Below, piece after piece: positions 1 through 5,632 of a stretch of DNA of 13,269 nucleotides (position 1 is its first letter; the number at the start of each line of letters is the position of its first letter). The notes beneath the pieces were generated by a model. It was not told where the DNA came from. It searched no databases and saw nothing but the letters and a program-made list of their open reading frames with translations. This DNA comes from Clostridia bacterium (GTDB taxonomy: Bacteria > Bacillota > Clostridia > Christensenellales > Aristaeellaceae), in NCBI GenBank assembly GCA_009776385.1, contig WRFT01000023.1, forward strand, positions 1 through 13,269, written 5' to 3'. A program made the translations under genes and the position numbers.

Positions 1-491
1 ACCGCCGTGTTTTCGTAAACCAAAAACTCAAACAGGATATCTCCGGCCATATTTGGGTTATCACGCGAAATAACCCGCCAGTGATGCCGGTTGTCAAGAT
101 CAGGGAAAAAACGGTCCGCGATTCCTTGCGAGGGCCGATACTTGGTAATATACGCAAAGCGGCAGTAGGGCAAGCATTGTTCATAGACGGATTGCCCCCC
201 GATGACAAATAAATCATCGTGGTTATCACCGGTTATGCATAAAGCGTCTTTCAGATGATGACACACCCGGGCCCCTTCGATAGAAAGACTCGTGTCCGTA
301 CTAAGAACTATGTTTTGGCGTTGTTTAAGCGGCAAGCTCAATGGCAGCGAAAAAAAAGTGGTTTTACCCATCAGAACAGTCTTACCGAGTGTTTTCGCTT
401 TAAAATAGGCCATGTCCGCCGGGATACGCGCCAAGAGTTTCCCCTCGCGCCCGATCCCCCAAAATTCGTCAACAGCCGCTATCACGTTCAT
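1..491 (-). CDS. dfrA: Dihydrofolate reductase, partial (3' end outside window)
   Basis: Reduces dihydrofolate to tetrahydrofolate with NADPH in the cytosol, closing the cycle opened by thymidylate synthase. I translated the minus strand from ATG at 489-491: 163 codons stay open to the left edge, close to the family's usual 160-170 residues, so only a few residues should be missing. Seen in order: WGIG at residues 11-14, the IPAD segment with the catalytic acid D26, the MGKTTF nucleotide-binding motif at 41-46, and IGGQSVY at 97-103. The residue equal to E. coli Trp22 is Ala (segment KLLARIP), a substitution type common in clostridial DHFRs. It starts 12 bp after the thyA stop with no convincing Shine-Dalgarno sequence, so translation is probably coupled to thyA. 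Family assignment is secure; the symbol could equally be folA. Confidence 0.95.
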   Translation of the reverse strand, partial: MNVIAAVDEFWGIGREGKLLARIPADMAYFKAKTLGKTVLMGKTTFFSLPLSLPLKQRQNIVLSTDTSLSIEGARVCHHLKDALCITGDNHDDLFVIGGQSVYEQCLPYCRFAYITKYRPSQGIADRFFPDLDNRHHWRVISRDNPNMAGDILFEFLVYENTA

Positions 492-503
492 CTTATGTCA
501 CAC

Positions 504-1334
504 TCACACAGCAACCGGGATTTTCTGCCCCAGCCGTGTGTACCGATAATCGGATAGTTGAAAACTGGATACTTGAAAGTCATAAAAATCCCGGACAGAT
601 GGATCTATTTGTAAGATCGGCGCGTCATAGACGGGATGATCCAGTATCGTTTGTACAATGGGAATATGTCTGTCATAGATATGCGCATCCGCGATGACAT
701 GCAGTAACCGGCCTGCCTGTAAACCGCTGACATGCGCAAACATATAAAGAAGTACCGCGTATTGGCAGACATTCCAATTATTGGCCGTCAGCATATCTTG
801 AGAACGTTGATTTAAAATGGCGTTCAAGTATCCGCGGCTTACGTTAAAAGTGAGGCTGTAAGCGCACGGGTACAGCCGCATTTCGTTTAAATCCTGATGA
901 TTATACAAGTTGGAAAGAATTCGGCGGCTGGACGGGTTATGCTTTAGGTCGTATAAAATACGATCCACTTGATCGAACATGCCTTCATTATATTGATGAC
1001 GGATACCCAGTTGATAACCGTATGCCTTGCCGATAGAACCGTTCTCATCGGCCCAGGCATCCCATATATGGCTGTTTAAGTCACGGATATTGTTTGATTT
1101 TTTTTGCCAAATCCATAATATTTCATCGATGGCGGCGGACAGGTTCGTTTTTCGCAGCGTGAGTATGGGAAACTCCGCGGCCAGGTCATACTCATTGACA
1201 ACCCCAAACAGACGCAAGGTATGCGCGGGCGTGCCGTCATCCCAGCGGGCACGGATAGAACCGCCTTCATCACCTGCGCCATGATTGAGAATGTCGCGGC
1301 AGTTTTTAATAAAGAGCGTATCAGCAAAACTCAT
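504..1334 (-). CDS. thyA: Thymidylate synthase
   Basis: Converts dUMP and methylenetetrahydrofolate to dTMP and dihydrofolate, the only folate-oxidising step of the cycle, so it pairs functionally with the DHFR gene just downstream. The 276-residue length fits the ThyA family. Visible motifs: the phosphate-binding Arg pair R137-R138, the catalytic Cys C157 in LYPCAYS, QRS at 176-178 followed by D180, the dUMP-binding Asn N188, and the HIYDRH motif with H218 and Y220. The residue after the catalytic Cys is Ala rather than the His of the E. coli enzyme, as in a Bacillus/clostridial-type branch. A GGAGG ribosome site at 1344-1348 stands 9 bp before the ATG. It lies 44 bp after the membrane acyltransferase-like gene with no terminator between, which suggests one transcript. 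Confidence 0.97.
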   Translation of the reverse strand: MSFADTLFIKNCRDILNHGAGDEGGSIRARWDDGTPAHTLRLFGVVNEYDLAAEFPILTLRKTNLSAAIDEILWIWQKKSNNIRDLNSHIWDAWADENGSIGKAYGYQLGIRHQYNEGMFDQVDRILYDLKHNPSSRRILSNLYNHQDLNEMRLYPCAYSLTFNVSRGYLNAILNQRSQDMLTANNWNVCQYAVLLYMFAHVSGLQAGRLLHVIADAHIYDRHIPIVQTILDHPVYDAPILQIDPSVRDFYDFQVSSFQLSDYRYTRLGQKIPVAV

Positions 1335-1378
1335 TCAGTTTTTCCTCCGATAGGCAATGAATACGGATTGAGCGGTTA

Positions 1379-2347
1379 TTATGCATGTGCTTGCGCGGCA
1401 GGCGGAGCGGATTGCGCCTCGTCGGATCCCCGTTTAAAGTAGAGATGCCGTGCCACAAGGCCCAATAGCAGTACGATGGCCGCGGCGCAGAGATAAGACG
1501 GTATTAAAGGCCTGGGATCGATATGAAGCAGTGCGAAGGGGAGTTGTACTAACCCTACCAGAAATAGGTGCGCTACATAGAATAGAAGTGGGTTCACGCC
1601 CCAACAGGCCAGGTAGCCATGTTGCCTCGGGAATCGCACCGATAGCGCGCGAATCGCCGCGTACCATGTACCGCTGACGGCGATGGTAAGGAGTACATAG
1701 GACATGGACACGCGGTTCTTGGATATGGGCACAATGAACGCGGATAGCGCCGCGAGCGCGGCGGTGGTTATGATGCCTATGAGTGTGTGCCGAGAGCCCT
1801 TCTTGACGCAATCTACCAAAACGGTAGATAAAATGAGCATCGCACTCCATGAAAGCGAGCCGAAAATACCGCCATGCGGACTCGCCAGGACTTCCTGTAA
1901 TAAAAACCGGTCCAACAGAATTTGGTAACTCGCTAAAAGTAATAAACCAATGGCCAAGCGAACGGAAGAAGGGAATGATATAACTAAAAGTGTTAAAAGC
2001 CCCGCCACACCGAGCGATTGCAAAACGCCCCAGGCGGTATATTGATCTACAAGCGCTCCTCCGGCGCTGAAAATAGCACCCAGGCCGATGAGCGCAAAGT
2101 AACGATAGGCATATTGGGTGAACGCTTTCCCCTTAATAAGTTGATATAAGTTTATAAACGAGGAACGATAACTAAGCGCAATGGCGAAAACAAACAGCGG
2201 CGCGATGGTATCGGCAAAGCTTAAGCCGATATCCGGAGTGTGCTGCATGAATCGCGGCGTTCCCGGTACGTCCGTTAAGGCGTTGCCGGCGACCATCAAG
2301 ATGATGGCCATGCCTCTGAAACGATCCAGCGCGATATGACGCTTCAT
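1379..2347 (-). CDS. Polytopic membrane protein, HGSNAT/DUF1624-like acyltransferase
   Basis: A 322-residue, strongly hydrophobic protein with about ten predicted membrane helices. The N-terminus carries the signature of the heparan-alpha-glucosaminide N-acetyltransferase-like group (DUF1624/DUF5009): ALDRFRGMAIILM at 6-18, then a loop with H36 followed by GLSFADTIAPLFVF at 41-54. In that family this loop holds the His thought to carry the acetyl group, and the protein moves acetyl from cytosolic acetyl-CoA to a sugar outside. Whether this member acts on a glycan is inference. The C-terminus is a short polar tail rich in Ala, Pro and Gln. The ATG has AGGAG 9 bp upstream. It is the first gene of the run leading to thyA and DHFR, although no functional link to folate is apparent. 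Family-level confidence is fair; the substrate is unknown. Confidence 0.75.
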   Translation of the reverse strand: MKRHIALDRFRGMAIILMVAGNALTDVPGTPRFMQHTPDIGLSFADTIAPLFVFAIALSYRSSFINLYQLIKGKAFTQYAYRYFALIGLGAIFSAGGALVDQYTAWGVLQSLGVAGLLTLLVISFPSSVRLAIGLLLLASYQILLDRFLLQEVLASPHGGIFGSLSWSAMLILSTVLVDCVKKGSRHTLIGIITTAALAALSAFIVPISKNRVSMSYVLLTIAVSGTWYAAIRALSVRFPRQHGYLACWGVNPLLFYVAHLFLVGLVQLPFALLHIDPRPLIPSYLCAAAIVLLLGLVARHLYFKRGSDEAQSAPPAAQAHA

Positions 2348-2425
2348 TTAGGACGCTCCTATTCTACACGCTTGCAGCCGGGCTGCAAATGAAATGCTCG
2401 ATCATGTCCGCGTGTTGATAGGTTT

Positions 2426-2454
2426 ATTATACATCGCTCATATCACTGAAACAA
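2426..2454 (-). promoter_or_regulatory. Promoter of the acyltransferase-thyA-DHFR operon
   Basis: On the minus strand a TTGTTT -35 box (2449-2454) and a perfect TATAAT -10 box (2426-2431) are separated by 17 bp. Transcription would begin near 2419, leaving a leader of about 70 nt. That leader contains a short inverted repeat (TTGCAGC, 3-nt loop, GCTGCAA, at 2372-2388). Confidence 0.7.
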
Positions 2455-2488
2455 GGGGCGTAAATTCCCAAAGTAACTGAAACAAGGG
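2445..2488. repeat. Two 13-bp direct repeats, 31 bp apart
   Basis: The 13-mer actgaaacaaggg occurs at 2445-2457 and again at 2476-2488. The first copy covers the -35 box of the minus-strand promoter and the second lies just upstream of it, about three helical turns away. This spacing would suit a regulator binding one face of the DNA, but the repeat is short and could be a local duplication. Confidence 0.5.
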
Positions 2489-2511
2489 TACCGCGGCTTC
2501 TGTTTTTCATG

Positions 2512-2540
2512 TTGCATTTGGCGTTTGCGCATGATACAAT
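2512..2540 (+). promoter_or_regulatory. rpsT promoter, extended -10
   Basis: TTGCAT (2512-2517) and TACAAT (2535-2540) are 17 bp apart, with a TGA just before the -10 box giving an extended -10 element. Transcription would start near 2547, about 35 nt before the rpsT start codon, which suits a short ribosomal-protein leader. Confidence 0.75.
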
Positions 2541-2580
2541 GACGCGCGTAGCAGTCCTTACCGTGGGGAGGTGAAAGAAG

Positions 2581-2844
2581 TTGCCGAATATCAAGTCCGC
2601 TAAAAAACGCGTTAAAGTTGCGGAAAAGAAAAACCTTCGTAACCGCATGATAAAATCGGGCGTTAAAACCGCCGTCAAGAAAAGCGTTGCAGCGGTAGCT
2701 GCCGATCCCGCAAGCGCGCAAGCGCAGTTCAGCGCGGCCGTCTCCGCTATCGATAAAGCCGCCGCGAAGGGCGTTATTCACAAGAACACAGCCAGCCGCA
2801 AAAAATCACGTCTCGCCGCAATCATTCAAAAAGCCGCCAAATAA
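2581..2844 (+). CDS. rpsT: 30S ribosomal protein S20, UUG start
   Basis: A primary binding protein of the small subunit that contacts 16S rRNA. The product has 87 residues, highly basic, and begins with the family's invariant PNIKSAKKR segment; a Lys/Ala-rich body ends in the typical NTASRKKSRLA segment. These fixed ends make UUG at 2581 the start. A GGGGAGGTG ribosome site sits 7 bp upstream. S20 of E. coli also starts at UUG and is autoregulated at translation; whether this copy is controlled likewise is inference. It is a single-gene unit with its own promoter and terminator, set between two minus-strand operons. Confidence 0.97.
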   Translation: MPNIKSAKKRVKVAEKKNLRNRMIKSGVKTAVKKSVAAVAADPASAQAQFSAAVSAIDKAAAKGVIHKNTASRKKSRLAAIIQKAAK

Positions 2845-2856
2845 GCGTGTTTGTAT

Positions 2857-2892
2857 AAAAAACCGCCGGCTCTCCTTAGCCGGCGGTTTTTT
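2857..2892. terminator. Bidirectional hairpin terminator between rpsT and the isomerase gene
   Basis: A perfect 15-bp stem (2857-2871 with 2878-2892) closes a 6-nt loop. The GC core CCGCCGGC is flanked by six A on the left and six T on the right. It therefore works as an intrinsic terminator in both directions, ending rpsT on the plus strand and the deoC-malic enzyme-isomerase transcript on the minus strand. Confidence 0.93.
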
Positions 2893-2926
2893 GCGCCGTT
2901 TATTATTTGATTATCGTATGCGTTGC

Positions 2927-3469
2927 TTACTCCACTGCGGGAAGCCTTATAATACGCGGGTCTGCAAAGATATCCAGTTCATCACGGCTTTGCGTACTAA
3001 ACTCGGAAATCACAGCCCCTTCAGGCCCGGCTTGGAACCAATGCCATGTATTTGGCTGCAATGTATACTGATCCCCGGGTATGAGTACAATCTGACGGGC
3101 CGCTGTATAATATTTTTCGTCTCCAACCGGTGGCTTCGCTGCCGTGTTAAGGGTAGGTTCGCCGTCTACGTACAGATAAACCTTACCGTACCGGCACCGA
3201 AACGTCTCCTCCTTGCCCATAAACCCGGTATCCGTAGCCCTATGGATATGCTCCGGGCATGTCTGCCCCGGCAGCAGTACCATCTCTTTTGCGCAGCATA
3301 ACTCGGTATTAACATAGGTAACAATACATATTCCGGTTCGCTCAAAGTCGCCTAAGGCAAAATCGGCTACTTCGATGTTTTTCTTTTCCGTTTCTGTCAA
3401 TACGATATGCGCTTTATCATAAAGGAAAAGGGCATCCGCTTGCGCCTGCTCGAATCGTTCTTTTCTCAT
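2927..3469 (-). CDS. D-lyxose/D-mannose ketol-isomerase-type cupin
   Basis: Likely interconverts D-lyxose with D-xylulose and D-mannose with D-fructose, using a divalent metal in a single cupin barrel. The length of 180 residues fits that family. Metal ligands are visible with the expected spacing: H74 and H76 in PEHIHR, E87 in GKEETF, and H143 in NTWHWF. Between them lies the typical RCRYGKVYLYVDGEP strand pair. The ATG overlaps the malic enzyme stop by 4 bp (ATGA), so the two genes are translationally coupled and belong to one operon with deoC. Known family members prefer lyxose, mannose or related sugars; the true substrate here cannot be read from the sequence. A general cupin isomerase is the fallback. 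Confidence 0.82.
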   Translation of the reverse strand: MRKERFEQAQADALFLYDKAHIVLTETEKKNIEVADFALGDFERTGICIVTYVNTELCCAKEMVLLPGQTCPEHIHRATDTGFMGKEETFRCRYGKVYLYVDGEPTLNTAAKPPVGDEKYYTAARQIVLIPGDQYTLQPNTWHWFQAGPEGAVISEFSTQSRDELDIFADPRIIRLPAVE

Positions 3470-4692
3470 AAAATATGCTCCTTATCTGTATTGATGCCCG
3501 ATACGGCAGAAGATGGCTTAAGTTGAGCGACGCCGCTGTCCCGCGCGGCTTGGGCGACGGCGGCGGCTACGGCAGATCCTACCCGTTCATCAAAGGGCTG
3601 AGGGATGATGTAATCATCCCTTAGCTCTGCGTCAGAAACCAGTTTTGCCAGCGCGCGCGCGGCAGCCAGTTTCATAGCGTCGTTGATGTCCCGCGCTCTG
3701 ACATCAAAGGTTCCGCGAAATATACCCGGGAAGGCCAGTACATTGTTGATTTGGTTTGGAAAATCACTGCGGCCGGTGGCGATGACCTTCGCGCCGCCCC
3801 TCTTGGCCTCTTGCGGAAATATCTCCGGTACGGGATTAGCGCAGGCGAACACGATGGGGTCACGGTTCATGCGTTTAATCATCTCGGCTGTAATAATCCC
3901 CGGCGCGGACACACCAATGAACACATCAGTGCCAATCAGCATATCGGCGGTGGAACCTGCTCGTTTTTCCCGATTGGTAACCGCCGCTATGTCTTCTTTA
4001 ATTTTGTTCATGCCATGAGAGCGCCCTTCATAAACAGCGCCCGCCCGGTCACATAATATCAGATGGCTAAATCCATCGGACAGCAGTAAACGACTGATAG
4101 AAATGCCCGCCGCGCCCGAGCCGCATATGACAATCTTCGTGTCGGCCTTTCGTTTACCGACGACTTTCAATGCGTTTATCAGCCCCGCGAGCGTAACCAC
4201 CGCCGTGCCGTGCTGGTCATCATGAAAGATAGGGATATCACACTTTTCCTTCAGTTTTCGCTCAATTTCAAAACAACGGGGCGCGGCGATATCTTCAAGA
4301 TTAATTCCGCCGAAAGCGCCGGAAATCAAATAGACAGTGTTGACAATCTCATCCACATCGTGTGACTTGATACATAAAGGGAACGCGTCAACACCGCCGA
4401 AGGCTTTAAACAACACACATTTCCCTTCCATGACGGGCATACCGGCTTCCGGACCGACATCTCCCAGCCCGAGCACCGCTGTGCCGTCGGTCACCACCGC
4501 GCACAGGTTCCAGCGGCGTGTTAAATCAAAGCTCCTTTCTATGTCTTTCTGAATTTCCAAACATGGCTGCGCCACCCCCGGAGTGTAGGCTAGCGATAAA
4601 TCATGTTTGCTGTGTGTCGGAACCCGGGTAATGACCTCTATCTTGCCTTTCAATGCGTCATGCATTTGCAATGACTCTGCTAAATAATCCAT
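3466..4692 (-). CDS. Malic enzyme (malate dehydrogenase, decarboxylating)
   Basis: Oxidatively decarboxylates malate to pyruvate and CO2. The 408-residue form is the short bacterial type without a phosphotransacetylase tail. Visible: YTPGVAQPC with catalytic Y36, the catalytic Lys K91 in EGKCVLFKAFGG, metal ligands E133-D134 and D158-D159 (FHDDQHGTA at 156-164), the dinucleotide motif GSGAAG at 191-196, and SDFPNQINN at 319-327. An Asp (D215) at the end of the second Rossmann strand argues for NAD rather than NADP, which is inference. AAGGAG lies 9 bp before the ATG. It follows deoC by 18 bp and overlaps the isomerase gene by 4 bp. The last 20 or so residues are a non-conserved tail. Confidence 0.95.
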   Translation of the reverse strand: MDYLAESLQMHDALKGKIEVITRVPTHSKHDLSLAYTPGVAQPCLEIQKDIERSFDLTRRWNLCAVVTDGTAVLGLGDVGPEAGMPVMEGKCVLFKAFGGVDAFPLCIKSHDVDEIVNTVYLISGAFGGINLEDIAAPRCFEIERKLKEKCDIPIFHDDQHGTAVVTLAGLINALKVVGKRKADTKIVICGSGAAGISISRLLLSDGFSHLILCDRAGAVYEGRSHGMNKIKEDIAAVTNREKRAGSTADMLIGTDVFIGVSAPGIITAEMIKRMNRDPIVFACANPVPEIFPQEAKRGGAKVIATGRSDFPNQINNVLAFPGIFRGTFDVRARDINDAMKLAAARALAKLVSDAELRDDYIIPQPFDERVGSAVAAAVAQAARDSGVAQLKPSSAVSGINTDKEHIL

Positions 4693-4710
4693 GGTACTGC
4701 TCTCCTTGGT

Positions 4711-5388
4711 TTAGTATGCGCCGTGCGCCTCGCCTTCTCCATCGCAAATGACAGGGGTGGCCGCTGATCCCACGCCTAGCCGCTCCGTGCCCATTTCCAC
4801 ATACATCTTTGCCGTTTCAAAGCTGCGGATACCGCCGGAGGGCTTCACTTTTATCTTACCGTTTGCCGCTTCCAGCATGGTACGTACGGATTCCACCGTG
4901 GCGCTGCCTTCCCCAAAGCCCGTGGAGGTCTTGACAAAATCAGCGCCCGCTTCTATGCAGAGAGCCACGCCTTTTTGAATTTCTGCGGTGTTCAATGCGC
5001 CCGATTCAAAAATGACCTTAACAAGCACTTGCTTGGCATGCGCTTGCCGAACGACCCGCTTGATGCCGTCCAGCACTTGATCATACAGGCCGCTTCGCAG
5101 GTATCCGTAGTTGAGTACCATATCGATTTCATGAACACCCATGTCCGCGTATTGTTTAGCCAATGCTTCCTTTGCCGCGGCGGGCGCGTCGCCATGCGGA
5201 AAATCCAGCACGCAGATGACACCTGTCTGCGTACCCTTGCACATTTCCATAGCCAATGCGATGTCGCAGGGCCGTACGCATACATTTAGCACCTTGTAAT
5301 CGATGCCCAGTTGGATAGCCTCACGTACCTCCTGCTCGGTCATCTGCGGCTTGAGCACCGCGTGATCTAAATATCGGTTGATTTGCAT
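4711..5388 (-). CDS. deoC: Deoxyribose-phosphate aldolase
   Basis: Cleaves 2-deoxyribose 5-phosphate to glyceraldehyde 3-phosphate and acetaldehyde through a Schiff base. The 225 residues match the short bacterial DeoC form. The Schiff-base Lys K153 lies in DFVKTSTGFG, the second active-site Lys K182 in KVKPSGGIR, and the proton-relay Asp D89 in HEIDMVLNYG. The ATG at 5386-5388 has a full AAGGAGG upstream. It is the first gene of the operon with malic enzyme and the lyxose-isomerase-type cupin, and none of the usual deo neighbours (phosphopentomutase, nucleoside phosphorylase, cytidine deaminase) is present. The aldolase may thus serve a sugar route other than nucleoside salvage, which is inference. 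Confidence 0.96.
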   Translation of the reverse strand: MQINRYLDHAVLKPQMTEQEVREAIQLGIDYKVLNVCVRPCDIALAMEMCKGTQTGVICVLDFPHGDAPAAAKEALAKQYADMGVHEIDMVLNYGYLRSGLYDQVLDGIKRVVRQAHAKQVLVKVIFESGALNTAEIQKGVALCIEAGADFVKTSTGFGEGSATVESVRTMLEAANGKIKVKPSGGIRSFETAKMYVEMGTERLGVGSAATPVICDGEGEAHGAY

Positions 5389-5457
5389 GATTTGTCCTCC
5401 TTATTATGCGTCGGAACGCAAATTTCAATTGTTTCCTTTGGCACGCGTTATGAAACT

Positions 5458-5486
5458 ATCGTACAGCAAATTAACGGCTACCGCAA
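5458..5486 (-). promoter_or_regulatory. Candidate deoC operon promoter
   Basis: On the minus strand TTGCGG (5481-5486) and TACGAT (5458-5463) are 17 bp apart, giving a start near 5451 and a leader of about 60 nt. Both boxes are imperfect. The 10-bp palindrome TACATATGTA at 5487-5496 sits directly upstream of the -35 box and could be an operator. Confidence 0.45.
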
Positions 5487-5551
5487 TACATATGTAAGCT
5501 TTACCGGCGCGTTGTCTATCGGCCGCTTCCGTCCGCCATACTTCCAATCCG

Positions 5552-5580
5552 TGGACATTCATTGGGAATCATGATATGAT
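5552..5580 (+). promoter_or_regulatory. Candidate promoter of the ROK-SIS fusion gene
   Basis: TGGACA (5552-5557) and TATGAT (5575-5580) are 17 bp apart, with TGA before the -10 box as an extended -10. Transcription would start near 5587, about 46 nt before the start codon. An imperfect inverted repeat, ATCAT-GAT-ATGAT at 5568-5580, covers the -10 box and could bind a repressor. Confidence 0.6.
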
Positions 5581-5620
5581 CACGCCGTTGTTTATCATCG
5601 GTTGAATAAGCCGAATGGGC

Positions 5621-5625
5621 GAGGT
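5621..5625 (+). promoter_or_regulatory. Ribosome binding site that fixes the ROK-SIS start
   Basis: GAGGT lies 7 bp before ATG at 5633. The upstream in-frame ATG at 5615 has no Shine-Dalgarno sequence and itself precedes this site, so 5633 is the better start and gives the usual ROK beginning MKPVIGLDIGGTK. Confidence 0.7.
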
Positions 5626-5632
5626 ATCTGTT

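Noticed and set aside
255..557. Plus-strand frame of 100 residues
   Set aside because: It lies antisense to the clearly recognisable DHFR gene and the thyA end, with no family motif and no ribosome site.
1434..1850. Minus-strand frame of 138 residues
   Set aside because: It is an out-of-frame shadow within the membrane acyltransferase gene, rich in Arg and His with no plausible domain.
2443..2781. Minus-strand frame of 112 residues opposite rpsT
   Set aside because: It overlaps rpsT and its promoter, and has a composition expected from the antisense of a Lys/Ala-rich ribosomal protein.
2891..3301. Plus-strand frame of 136 residues opposite the cupin isomerase
   Set aside because: The minus-strand frame has all metal ligands of the isomerase; this one shows no motif.
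5487..5496. TACATATGTA palindrome as a named operator
   Set aside because: A perfect 10-bp palindrome next to the deoC promoter is suggestive, but it is AT-rich and short, and no regulator gene is nearby to name it.
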